From Gymnorhina tibicen (Eukaryota > Chordata > Aves > Passeriformes > Artamidae), in the NCBI GenBank assembly GCA_013399875.1, contig VXAZ01000263.1, positions 125,262 through 189,261 on the forward strand: a stretch of 64,000 nt of DNA, in the 5' to 3' direction. Each line of letters starts with the position of its first letter. The stretch's first letter is position 1. Below, in pieces: positions 39,547-51,234 of the stretch. The position numbers and the translations under genes were made by a program. A model generated the notes under the pieces. It made no database searches. It was not told the DNA's origin and saw only the letters and a program-made list of their open reading frames with translations.

Positions 39547-40595
39547 TCTACTGGGTTTAAGTGGCAAAGTTCTAGTAGTGAAGGGGCCACAGGGGTGGTT
39601 TCTCTGAGGCACTGCCAGAAGCTTCCCCCTGTCCAATGTAGGCGGTGCCAGCCGGCTCCAAGATGAGCCTGCTGCTGGCCAAGGCTGATCCCATTGGCAG
39701 CAGTGGTGCCTCTAGGCTAACATCTTAAAGGAGGGGGGAGAAAAGCTACTGTGCAGAAGCAAATTGCAGCCAGGGAAGAGGGGAGTGAGAATATGTGAGA
39801 GAAAAAACTGTGCAGCCACCCAGCTCTGTGAAGGAGGGGAAAGTGTTCCAGGTGCTGGAGCAGAGGTTCCCCTGTCGGTCCACAGTGGAGCCAACATTCA
39901 CTGTAAGCCACGGAGGACCCCATGCTGGAGGAGGTTGATGCTTGAAGGAGGCTGTGACACCATGAGGAACCTGTGCTAGAACAGGCTCCTGGCAGGACCT
40001 GTGGCCCCATGGAGAGAGGAGCCCACATGGGAGCAGGTTTCCTGGTGGGACTTGTGACCCTGCAGAGGACCCATGCTGGAGCAGTCTGCTCCTGAAGGAC
40101 TGCACCCTGTGGAAGGGACATGTTCTAGAGGAGTTCATGAAGAACTGTGGTCCATGGGAAAGACTCACTCTGGGGATGTTCAAGGACTACTGTCTCCTGT
40201 GGGAGAAAGGGAAGAGTATGAGGAGTCCTCCCCCTGAGGAGGAAGGAGTGGCAGAGACAAGGTGTGATGAACTGACCACAGCCCCCATTCACCATCCCCC
40301 TGTGCTACTGGGGGGAGGAGGTAGAGTGGAGAATAAAATTAGGCCCAGGAAGGAGGGAGTGGTAGGTAGAATGTGTTTTTAAGGTTTGGTTTCATTTTCT
40401 TGTTACCCTACTCTGATTTGATTGGGTAATTAAATGAATTAAGTTTTCGCCAAGTCAGGGCTATTTTACCTGTGAACAGTATTTGCTGAGTGATTTCTCC
40501 CTGTCCTTTTCTTGACCTATGAGTCTTTTGTTATGGGTAGGGGAATGAGAAAGAAGCTTTGGTGGGCACCTCCTCATCCAGCCAAAAGCAAAGTA
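39547..40595 (+). mobile_element. Endogenous retrovirus LTR (solo), plus orientation
   Basis: About 1.05 kb related along its length to the block at 9,383-10,464, but in the opposite orientation. It starts near CTACTGGGTTTAAGTGGC. It carries the GCCAGAAGCTTC segment (about 39,614), a block of degenerate modules such as GACCCATGCTGGAGCAG (about 39,910-40,160), and the segment GTATTTGCTGAGTGATTTCTC (about 40,480-40,500). It ends in GGTGGGCACCTCCTCATCCAGCC. The position of the polyadenylation signal in the first copy is occupied here by the variant ATTAAA (40,429-40,434). Sequence differences and small gaps between the copies are numerous, so the insertions look old and independent. There are no internal retroviral genes. 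It lies in sense orientation in the CBLB intron about 0.6 kb before the next exon, so it could act as a weak promoter or poly(A) site. That is speculation. Boundaries are approximate. Confidence 0.78.
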
Positions 40596-41231
40596 CTGAA
40601 CTTCTCTTCCAGCCAGGAGCTGGAAAACAATGAGTTTATAATATTTTGTTTCCTGGTTTACAGTATCTGCTCTTGAGTGACTTGAAGTCCCTCTGTTCTA
40701 GCTAGTAACTTTTTAACCACTGTCACAGTTCAGACCATTTTCTTATGTGCAGAGCATTCAAAATTAAATTTCCCTAGGGTCTAAGAGGTTATATTGTTGG
40801 ATAAAGAGAGCCAGCAGATGACAAAGTAATTAATGTCAGTCCCTAGTAGATACTTAAACATCTGTAGGTAAGTTAACCTCCAGCAAATAGATCTGTATGA
40901 AAGTACTGCTCTTGGCATTTGTTGCATGCTGTGTTTTGATATGCTCCTTAGCATATATTAGACAGGAAAAGACATACTTAAAGGGCAAACCCACAAAATA
41001 TGTAGGTAGGCTTGTTTGCTTTCTATAGATGTGACAAGATTAAGTCAAATTTTGCCTCTTTTGACATTAGAGACTATGTTGGAATTTCGCAGAGTGTAAA
41101 TGAAATAGGATTTAATTCTTTGGGACTGGAGGTTAGAGAAGTATGTTATACCCAATAGCTTTGAAGATAACAGATCAGTTTTTGTCTTAATGCAGTTCTT
41201 GTCTTTTACATTCTCTTGTTTTTGCTTATAG

Positions 41232-41482
41232 GTAAGATTGTGCCAAAACCCAAAGCTTCAACTCAAAAACAGCCCACCTTATATACTTGACATTCTACCT
41301 GACACTTACCAACATTTGCGACTTATACTGAGCAAATACGATGACAACCAGAAACTCGCACAACTCAGTGAAAATGAGTATTTTAAAATCTACATTGACA
41401 GTCTTATGAAAAAATCAAAACGGGCCATAAGACTCTTTAAAGAAGGAAAGGAAAGAATGTATGAGGAGCAGTCACAGGACAG
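41232..41482 (+). CDS. CBLB: CBLB second coding exon (residues 50-132, codon 133 split)
   Basis: Encodes 83 residues starting [20 protein letters not shown] and ending [10 protein letters not shown], then two bases (AG) of a split arginine codon. With the previous exon this supplies most of the four-helix bundle of the CBL tyrosine-kinase-binding domain. The segment [20 protein letters not shown] distinguishes CBLB from CBL, which has a shorter, different sequence here. I see no difference from human CBL-B in this exon, as far as I remember it. The acceptor is TTTTTGCTTATAG (AG at 41,230-41,231) and the donor is GTAAGT at 41,483. The length of 251 bases is not a multiple of three, so skipping it would shift the frame. 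The first six bases of the exon, GTAAGA, themselves resemble a 5' splice site. The next exon expected in the family (RNLTKLSLIF onward) was not found in the remaining 22.5 kb. Confidence 0.97.
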
Positions 41483-41608
41483 GTAAGTGAAATACTTAAC
41501 TATGAAGTAGATTGTCTGGTCTGCCTGCATTCTTAACACTGTTGTCTGCAGCCATTGTTTTGACATTTTTAATTATTCAAAGAGTAGAAATATTTATTGC
41601 TTGGATTC

Positions 41609-41627
41609 ATTGACCCTGCAGGTCAAT
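41609..41627. promoter_or_regulatory. Everted nuclear-receptor half-sites (candidate)
   Basis: TGACCC (41,611-41,616), a three-base spacer and AGGTCA (41,620-41,625) form an everted pair of AGGTCA-type half-sites, nested in a perfect inverted repeat ATTGACC/GGTCAAT (41,609-41,615 and 41,621-41,627). It is 127 bases beyond the donor of the second coding exon. Functional use by a nuclear receptor is unproven. Confidence 0.3.
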
Positions 41628-44168
41628 CAGTAATTTGCTGGATTTGTTTCACTGTATGCTCTTATCTGTCACTTTGTGACCTTTAAAACCAAGTGCATTT
41701 CCTTCATAAAACATTAATGTCATTGTAATTGCTTATTCACAGGGCTTACAGTATGCAGTTTTTCCTGTGGTAGAGAGAGTGACTGTTAACTTGGATTGAT
41801 CTTGACCTCCCTCCCTACCCTAGTTCCTTAAACTTTGGGAGCCATGATGAATATTGACTTAGGGTTTTCACAAGTGATGGAATGAAGCAAAACAATAGTC
41901 ACTTTTTTCAGATATTACATGATGTTATGGTAAGGTAATGATAATGTTAGTTTCATGCTGAGAAACCTTTTCAGAAACCTAATGGATTCTTGATTTCCAG
42001 TGGTTCAGTTTTAATAAAAGGAATTAACGTCCACTTTATCTGCACTCTTGGTGGTAAGTGAAGAGGTTTTTAATATTTGATTTGATTACCTAATATTTTA
42101 GAAAATATTTCAAGAAATTCTGTGCAAGATCTGCAGTCTTGTTTTGAGAAGAGGGGGATACAACACTGTTGTGGCCATTAGTCTTAGCCTTTTGTGGTAT
42201 AACTTTAAATGTATTCAAATAAAAGAGACTTTGGTCTTTCTGAAGTCTCCTCCTTTTAAAGGAAATAGCAGGGAATGAGAAATCAAGTGAATGGAGGATT
42301 GAATTCCTGCTCTTCTGTCTGTCTGCACCTGAGCTCAGAGGCAGGCATGGTTGCAGTACAGTTTTACAGCTGGTGAAATTGTCAGTAGAAGCAGTGAAAT
42401 GTCTACATTCTTGTAAATGTCACTGCTGTTATGTTTGAATTATACATATGTTCCTTCCAGATCTTTGGCAATGATTATAGCTACTCACTCTACTGTGGTA
42501 GTCTTTTGGGCTTGGTAGGGTGTGTGAAGTTTGCTTGACATCTAAGAAATTTTTTCTTAAAGAATATAAAGACTGTCCCGTTATGAATATACTTAGGCAA
42601 AAACGCTCCAAGAGTAGCAAAATAAACTGTTTAAGCTGTTCTAGTGATCAGTAAAGATTTTGATGAATGGATGTTTTTTGTGTTTGAATTTGCAAGTGTG
42701 TAAAGCAATGTTTTCACTGTAGATGCGTTCTTACCAGAACTCCTGAAAGAGTTGTTCAGCACTGAGCCTATGGCTACCTATTTTGAGCATCCCATTTGGT
42801 GTATGCACAGACGTCACTGTGTTGCAAAGCAAACATGAACTTGTTATGGTAAGGGAAATTTGACAGAAGGGATTGGATTATATGAGCAGGTTTTATTTTG
42901 ACTTACCTGTGTTGTATGAAAACCTAATCTAGTTACAGGTTTGCTTAAAGTTAGCAAAAATGAAAGCCACTTTTGGTGTCACTTTTTCAAAATACTTGCT
43001 ATAAGCTCTTTACATTCATTCAGACAGTACCTTAGTAACTGTGTCTAGTTGCTAGAGTTGCTTCTTTCCAGTTCCCTGTTTCATTTCCTGCATTAGGGTA
43101 ACAGAGGTGATAGAAGGATGTTTTCTGTGTAGCACAGAGTTTTTGAGGAGGGTGTAGTTAGCTGTCTGTTTGTTTGGGCCATTCTTGTGAGATGGTTGGA
43201 GAGGAGGGATTTTAAAACAGGTCATACTAATGAAGTGCACCGAATCACAGTAACTATTTCAGGCTTTTAGAATTAGTATTTCAGAAGGTGACAGCTATCT
43301 TATTTTGCCTAACTGATGGAGTTCAGAGCATGAGAAAAGGAGTGTAATAGAAATGTTTTTCTTGTGTTCAAATTGTTGGTTGTGTTTCCTATACAAATTG
43401 CATTCTGACTGGATGTCAGACTGCTTAAACAAAAAAATCGTAAGTATTAGTTCATTAACTCATGACCCATGTCATTCCAAGTAAAAGTCTGTATCTTTAT
43501 GATTTCAGTGCATTCTCTTTCATCTATTGGTGATGCTTAATCTGTGTCTGTCCTAGTTTTAAGTTGAATGAAAGTATACTTGTTTGCTGAGCCATATGAC
43601 TAAGTATTTGAGTATTTCAAGTATTTCAACGTACTTGATCATGCTAATTCTTGGTAGCTTAGCAAAAGAAGTTGTTAATGTGTTTAGCTTCTTTGCTTCC
43701 CAGTATGCCTGCGTTAATCTTATTGGTATTATAACATAATTGCAGGAGTGATCATTTAAAGATTGTATTTTTGAAGATGCTTCTAAAATTACTGTCAAAT
43801 TGAAGTAGTCAGTTTATAGCAGAAATATTGGTAAATAGTCAATTTAAAAAAAAGGCAAGGCAAATGTTAGCACCTGGACAGTTTCTGTGGTTTTCAGTCT
43901 TATTCTGTTTTGGTTTCTGGATAAAAGGGCATCATGGAAAAGAGAAGAAAATACTTCATTATTCATAAATATGATTGGTATCATTTTAACCCGTTAGCAT
44001 TATTGACTAATCTTCACTTCTATAGCGATGGTACATTTAGGTGCCAATATACATGCGATTTTGTATGATGACACCAAAATTGCTCTATTATGAATAATTT
44101 TTCATAAATTTTAGTTTCCAAAGATCCTGTGGATGAAACAAGTTAGAGAAGAAGCACTAATGCAGTGT

Positions 44169-44202
44169 AAGCTTTTGTTTTAGCTAAGCTTTTGTTTTAG
44201 CT
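44169..44202 (+). repeat. Perfect 17-base tandem duplication
   Basis: The unit AAGCTTTTGTTTTAGCT occurs twice in a row without mismatch (44,169-44,185 and 44,186-44,202). The identity suggests a recent duplication or a polymorphic site. Confidence 0.95.
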
Positions 44203-46081
44203 ATTTGTGCATGTTCTGACTGGCACAGCATCTTGTTTCCATATCAAATGTATATGATAACCATTTAAGAGTAGTTGGTGCTGTCATTCTGTACTCTATT
44301 GAATGAGTCTTGCTAAGAAGGCAAAATAGGGTTTGCAAGTTTGTTTCTTGTCCTTAACTGCATCTATTTTCTGGGTATAGTGTCTTCTACAAAATTACGT
44401 CCTTTCAGTCTTCTTGCTTAATGAAATAGGAGATAATGTCCAGTAAGTTCTGTAAACTGTACAGGCTATAGGCTGCACAGAAGTTTTTTCTATGAATGAA
44501 GTAATTTTAAGATCTTTTTGTCACAAATTTTACTTTTTAAAAGGTTATTAACACAAACTTATTAGAATTACTGGCTCAGGCTCATCTACTCTTAAAAGGC
44601 TTTCTGTGTCTTTAAGGGTTTTGGGGATTGTCTTTTCTTTTTTTTGTTCCTTTTCTTTGTGCCCTTTGTTTGTTTGGAAGTAAACTAAAGCTGGAAGGCA
44701 TCGTTTCTGTGAAGTCCAAACTTCCTTCCCTCTTGCTGCATTCCAGAATTATGCATTCAGAAAAAATAAAAACTTTGTAGAATGGCAGCTTTTGAGACAA
44801 ATGTGTTAGCCAGGTGTAGAAATCAAGCATGTAAGTTATAATAATAAGACTATAGGAGCAATAAAGTGGCAGTGGGGAGATTACATTTGGATTCATTCAA
44901 GGTGCTGGACATAGTGTTCAGTTCTTATTAATGGAGACAAGTGGAAGGTTTCCTGTGATTTCCTGTAAATCATATCCTTAGAAGAATATGTCTTGAAATG
45001 GAACTTATGCTCTGACTTAATATTGCTTGCCTTCTCCTATAGACCCTTTATATGAGAGGCAGAAAAGTATAAAACCAGGGTGTATACTTACTTTTAATAA
45101 TCTCTTAAAATGCTCCTTGGTTCAGCCAGAGTTAGTTGGCTGTTTGTTTTAAAGGGGTATTCCAGAAGTGGAAGATAAAGATGGATGTTTCTTAAGTAGT
45201 GGATGGTATGGATGAATCAAGAGGAGAAGACTTGTGGTGGTTTTGTGGTCAGTGTAGAAAGGTGTGCATGAAGGAAATGTCAGTCAAAAAAGTCCTTCAA
45301 GGTGAACACAAAACCACTTCTGTTTCTGTCTAGAAAGGCTTACTAAATCTCTTGTGTATCTGGCTGTTTGGTGTCTTGATTCAAATGAAGTGTTTCTGTA
45401 TTGTACAGCTTGTTTAAATGCTGGTGCAGAATTCTTATATTCTCTTAAGTCTTCTAAGGAGGTCTTGTACCTGCAATTCAAATGATAGATCAAGTTCTCC
45501 TTAGTTACTGTTCATGTTGGTTAGTGGGTTTATAGAGTATTCCATTTCTCTTCCTTAAGTCTATGCCGACAGCTGAGATCAGTCATGGTTCTTGGATCAA
45601 GTCCTTGAGCTGGTACATTAAAGTACACAACATTCTTTCTGCTGCAGAAATTTCTCACCCATTTCTCCTTGTCCTGAAAGTACAGACTTGATGAGAGGTT
45701 AAAATAGTATCATCATGGGTGTCAGGTGTGCCAGCTGTAATGCAGCAGCCCTTTGTGTACTTCTGTCCTGAGGTAAGTGTGAGGTAACTTACCCTGCTTC
45801 CTTGAATTACTTCCTCTGTGTCACAACCTTGCTGTTTTATTTATAGCAATTTAGGACGTTTATAACTTAGCTAGCCTCACAACTTGTTTGTGTCTCCAGG
45901 CAGAGGAGGTTTTGTTGATTGTGGGAAGGATCAGGAAGAGTAAAGTTTTAATTCAGGATGATTTTGTTTGGAGAAGTTAAGACTGTTTTGGCTGATTTTT
46001 TTTTTGCTTGACAAATAGAATGTACAGATTCAGAAAAGGATGTTAATGGCCCTTTTCATAGAGCCAATTTTGGCTTTTGGT

Positions 46082-46089
46082 TGACGTCA
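46082..46089. promoter_or_regulatory. Full palindromic CRE with nearby CCAAT
   Basis: TGACGTCA, the full cAMP-response element bound by CREB/ATF proteins, occurs at 46,082-46,089. A CCAAT sequence lies about 18 bases upstream at 46,064. It is deep in the CBLB intron. An eight-base site can arise by chance, so regulatory use is only a possibility. Confidence 0.3.
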
Positions 46090-47856
46090 CAGAGAGAACT
46101 TGGTAATTGTCGAATAAAAGTTATGGGCTCCTTGATATCCTGTGATTTGCTTCTTTTTGCAGGTATATTATGTAGTTTTTGTTCTCCAGTAAATTCTGAG
46201 CTAAGCTATACATACCATCGGTCTGTTGCTTAACTTGATACGTAAACCCCTAAACTTAAACTGTCTGAACACATTTTAGAGCTATAATACATTGACTGTT
46301 TTACTCTAATATTGCTGAAGCTGAGAGAAAGGAATCTAGTATTTGTTTTTTCCCCTCTTGTATTTTTTTACCTCTAGTTTTAGATGATTCCTTCACTAGA
46401 TTTTTAGTAAAAGAAGTTGCCTTATTCTGCTTGAAAGTCTTCTGGAGTGTTGGCTCATTGCTCCTGTGCTGTCCCTAGAAAAAGGAGGGCACTTTCCCTT
46501 TCAGTGTATAGCATATCATAAGGTAATTGGGAATGGAACTTGGCTACAATAAATAGCCTCTAATAAAGAGGCTTCTTCTGAGGAAAAGTGAGTGCATGAC
46601 TGATTAGATGGGTTTGCATGGGAGGAGGAAATGCAGTGAAATTTTTCTTTTTAAGCTTTTATGTTATGGTGAGAATTTCCACCCTCTTCTCCCCTCCTGT
46701 TCCTTAGATGTGATGTAAAACCAGATGTGAACCAAACCGCTTTAATAAACCCTCTGGTGTACCTGACCCACATGAGTAGTTGAGCTTCAGTGCAGATCTG
46801 GTGTAGCACAAGCCATTTGCTATTTCTGGTTATAGTTTAAATTAAAAAAGGAATGTTACACAAACACACTTTTCAGACAAAAGGGACTCTTGTTGCAGAG
46901 GGCAGGTGAGAACGCGTGGAGGTTACAAATGGGAGAGCAGTATTATGACAGCTTGTTCTCAGCATAAATGCAAACAGCTGTGTGACTGCAATTGTTGTAA
47001 GGCAGTATTTAAATTTTAGATTTTTTTTTATCATCTTCACTGCTTGGGGGTGGGTATTGTCAAATGAGAACAAAGGAAGTATTAGTACCAGAGTTACTTA
47101 GAGGCAACTATTTATTCAGATTGCAGAGGCAAACAAGGATTTTAAAACCACAAAAGATGCTAATGAAAAAATAATGGCTTGTAAATTCTTATAATTGATT
47201 TAGATCCTTGATTCATATCTAGTTGTGTAGAGGAGAGAGATGTGCACTTTGTCTTTTACTTTCTACTCTTATAAAATCAAACAGCATTTTGTATGTTAGT
47301 GCAAGGTCTCTTTCAAGCATCATCTTACAAGTAATATGGTGTTGACAGTGATGTCTGAGTAGAGTTCAGCTGTTTGTAAGGGGATATATACACAGTCTGA
47401 TATTTTCCTTGTTGTCTTTTGTATAATTATTTATGCCTGTGAAAGTGTGCATGATGCTGTTGCCAAATTTTAAGGTGCCATACCATTTATACCTGGTTTG
47501 GGCAGGTGTGAAAGCTCTCAAAAAGCACAGTTAAGGGAATCAGTCCTGCAGGCTTTCCATGTATTAATTTCCTTTGTGATAAACCTAATGATAATTCTGC
47601 TGCCAGGATTATACAATATGACTGTTGCGATGTCTAAACTGACATAGTTTTCTACGTGATTTCAGTTCATCTTTAGAGCATAATATAGGATGGCACAATG
47701 AACTGGGGGAAATAGGTGGTTTTCTGAACACACAGTACTTTTGATCAGAGATGTCTGGAAGTACTCTGTTGCAGTGAGGATACCCATTTCTGGTCTGCAA
47801 CAGCTCTGTGTCTCACATCCCTTCCCCATACTTGCCTGCAGGGTCTGTATAGGGAA

Positions 47857-47902
47857 CAGCTGTGCTTGGTGGGGGCGGGGCATGGCCACCAACTATAAAT
47901 AG
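47857..47902 (+). promoter_or_regulatory. E-box, GC-box and TATA/MEF2 cluster (candidate internal promoter)
   Basis: In order: E-box CAGCTG (47,857-47,862), GC-box GGGGGCGGGGC (47,871-47,881) and CTATAAATAG (47,893-47,902). The last is both a strong TATA box and an exact match to the MEF2 consensus. This spacing resembles a compact TATA promoter, with a start expected near 47,920-47,930 on the plus strand, or a muscle-type enhancer module. No downstream coding exon is recognisable nearby, so any transcript would need to splice into later CBLB exons or be non-coding. Confidence 0.35.
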
Positions 47903-50841
47903 AGCTGTGTTCTTAGGTATGATAAAGCCCAAGTTAGCAGCTTTGGGAACTTTTTGAAGAGCAGCCAGCATTGACTCCTGAATTTAGCATGTAGAAAGGA
48001 AGGCTCCTGTAATGGACCTGAATGCATCTTTCATCATTCACTTTTCTATGTGCATTTGATTTGTAGAAAATTTGGTCTCTGTTTCTCTATGTCAGAAGTA
48101 TTCTATATTCAGTGATAAGGTATTTGTTTTAGGATGCCTTCAACACGAGCCTGCATGATGGAAGCTGCTTGCCATGCAAACAGGAACACAGAGAAAGATT
48201 ATAGAATAAAGGATCCATTTTTATGAAATAAATGAAACTTACAAGCACATCTAATTTTATTTTCAGGCTATAGAAATAAATGGTTTCCTTTTCCTAATCT
48301 TCTGTGGCATTGTTTTCCATTAAAAATTAGAAACATGAAAGAATAAAAGTCTGCTTTTATTCTATAAAGAAATAAAAAAAAATTGGGAGTAATCACTTTC
48401 AAGTTCTACAGTTGCTGTTTAGTCAATAGAAGCTCTTTGAAAGTAAAGTAAAGCCAGTTTATAAAAACAAATGTGCTGTGGTGTAATCCTTTTTTCCAAG
48501 GAATGCTTGATCAAAAAGCCAGCCTAGAAGACATGCTTGCTATGTATCAAACCAATAGTAAAGACAGATTCACTAACCTGTAAAGAGTAAGAAATAACCT
48601 TCATCTGAAAAAGTGGCAGTATAATGTTTTGATTACCACAGCTGAAGTTTTAGTTCAAAACAGAAGTGACAGAGTGGGATATTGATGGAAAAGCTGATGG
48701 ATGGAACTACCCTATTCCATTCATTAAAATCTGGCATGCCAGGGAGTACTTTGATAATGTCATGGGATTTTAAAAACACGTTGTGTTCATTTGACCTAAG
48801 TTTTTTTTTCTTCCTATTCTGTCCTTTGCTTCAGTATTGATAAAGTTAATTTACTTGAATCATACTAAAAATAACAGTTAACATAATTATTTAGGAAGTC
48901 TTATCAGTGGCTGCACATTTGCAAGCTAACTTTGCTCTTTACAGATTCTGCAATAATGGTGTGCATGCTCTAGAATGAGGCAAAGCTTTAATATTGTTAA
49001 TTTATATTGGAGGAACAAGGGTTTATGGTTAAAAATGTAGGTTTGCTGTTGTCTGCACAAAACAGTTTTGCTTCTTGCAAGATAAATATGTTGGCATGTT
49101 TCATTCTTTTATATTGAGCAATTCCAAATGATTTAAAAGCATGTTCTCTTGAGAGCTAGTTTAGGTATATAATTTGCTTGATTTGAAAGAAAATGTGATA
49201 TTTACATGAAAGACTCTGCAATGAATACAACTATTAAAAAAACCCAAATAAACAGGATGAGTAATACACGGAATGGACCAAGAGTAAACTTTTAAAAGAA
49301 GCACACATCTTAACACATAGTACAAATGGAAAAGGAAGTCAGTAAGTGAATTTATATGAGGGATAAAACTTCCTGAGCAAGCAACCAGGTGACTGTCATC
49401 AGTGTCTTGTTCGTAATGTAGATGACTAAAAACATTTTAAATCTTTCTGGTTTGAGTGCAACCAAGGTATTCATTATTGAAATGTTTTTATATTTGTCTC
49501 TAGCATATGATTAAAACATTGAGTACTTTCACCATCATTTGGCCACATTTCATGCCTGAATTGAAGAGCTATCCTGTCTCATAAATGGAAGATTTTCCCC
49601 ATAATCTCTTTCATTACCTAATTTTTAACAGTGTGTGAAGTGAAATACATATTGACTAGTATATTGACTTTATTCTTGCAAATATCTTGGCAGAGCAGAA
49701 AATTGGTCAAGAAGTAATTGCTTGTTCATTTCGGTAATATTTGGTCATAATAATATTTACTTCTTCTGGTGTGTCTGATGTAGAGGTAGATTTAACTGTA
49801 TTGTTTCCTACTATGATATAACACAATAAAGGGGAAACAGAAGTAGCAGATGCCTAAGAAACACATTTCTGGGGTATATGATGAAAGATTGTAGTACATG
49901 GTAGCATATGGATTGAGCTAAATTTAATTTCTGTATGAGTAAGGTTGTCGTGATCTCTCTGTAAGAGGACTTTGATTTATAATTCTTGAATGGTCAAACA
50001 GTGGAGATGTAATTTCAGTATAGTATCTGATGCATTGTGTGTATCAGGGCTCCACTGGGGACCTGGACAGCCCACCTGATGAGCTAGTCTTTCACTGTTA
50101 CTAGCTGATTTTTGGCAAGGTGTGACTCTACAGTGAGAGAAAAATTTTTGGGAAAAATTATTAAATTTAATTTCTTCCTTCTGCTTGGTACCATTGTGGG
50201 AGAGTTCACAAAACACATTTTTGCTTTCCCCTAAGGTAAAACAGTGAAACAATATAGCTTTGAAATTTGAAGTAGCAATAAAAAGGGAAATTATTCCTAT
50301 CTTCTGTAGAAAAATGTGTGAAGATCACCTTATTTATTCCATGATTCTTACGCGAAGTTATGACCAGAAATAGTTTGAGCCTTACTTTGTTTTGTCTGTG
50401 ATACTGAACAGATGTGTCTGTAGAAATAAAATCCACAACCGGATTTCATTTTAAACATTAGCCCCAGTTTTGCATCTACCTTGCACAATGCAAATGTCTC
50501 CTGGTGGGGAGGAATACTGAATAATAAGCTGTGGAAGTCTTATCAGCTCCTGATTAGCTGCTATCTCTGTCTCTTGAGCTCCAATCCAAAGTATTGCACT
50601 GTGTCTGTTTATGTTGATATGACCAAGAGTGGAGAATACCAAGACTCTTGTGAAAGTACTTGACATACTGCAGGATTGGATTAGACATGGGGTACTGATG
50701 GCAGAAAGAAAAGGATCCATGGGCTTGTTTATAAGTGAGTAAAATAAGGGTGTCTTGCAAATGCTGATTAATTATGTTTGGGACCCAGCGTTCACCTTTT
50801 TATTTCTAGTATCTGTTGACTAACTTACGTTCTTGGTTTAG

Positions 50842-51234
50842 GAAAGATGCTCCCCAATTTAGTGTTCCCACAAACCCCAAACCATGCACTGCCACTCACT
50901 CCTGTCCTTTTCCCTTCTCCCTCCCTGCTGCAGCAGGTTGGGGAGGAGAATTGGAGGCACAAAAGGCAAAGATAGGAACAAGTTACTGGAAGCACCAATG
51001 AGGTAAGAAAATGAACAGTAGCAGTAACAATATTAATAACAAAAGTGTACAAAAGGGAGAGTGCAGAGCTTGACCTGACTGCAGCCACGTTCCCTCTGGC
51101 TCAGGACCAGCATTCCCACCACTCTGACCAGAAGGCAATGACCTGAGGTGGTATGGAATAACATCGGGGTCCTGGCCGTGCCCCTGTCCCAGCTACTGCA
51201 AAAAATTAACCCTGCCCTGGCTGGAACCAAGACA
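50842..51234 (+). mobile_element. Degraded ERV LTR fragment
   Basis: A moderately GC-rich block resembling a class of LTR I know from bird genomes. A CTCCCTCCCTGCTGC region is followed by TTGGGGAGGAGAATTGGAG. Next come an A-rich AATAATAACAA-type stretch, a CCCACCACTCTGACC-like segment and GTCCTGGCCGTGCCCCTGTC. It ends AAAAATTAACCCTGCCCTGG then CTGGAACCAAGACA. It is shorter than full-length relatives and appears internally deleted. It is not obviously homologous to the other two LTRs in this window. Identification is by recall of the pattern, so the family is unnamed and the left edge is approximate. Confidence 0.6.

Larger units (their letters stand above)
31583..41231 (+). other. CBLB: CBLB intron between first and second coding exons
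   Basis: A 9,649-base intron with GTGGGT donor and TTTTTGCTTATAG acceptor, phase 0. It is AT-rich, and T-rich on the plus strand, as expected for a transcribed strand. It contains a GTTT repeat (36,921-36,943) and an ERV LTR (39,547-40,595). I saw no additional exon or RNA gene. Open frames in it are 60-113 residues and featureless. Confidence 0.85.

Noticed and set aside
39712..40382. Open frames of 134 and 145 residues
   Set aside because: They lie within the second LTR and resemble the first LTR in non-coding fashion. No retroviral protein motif is present.
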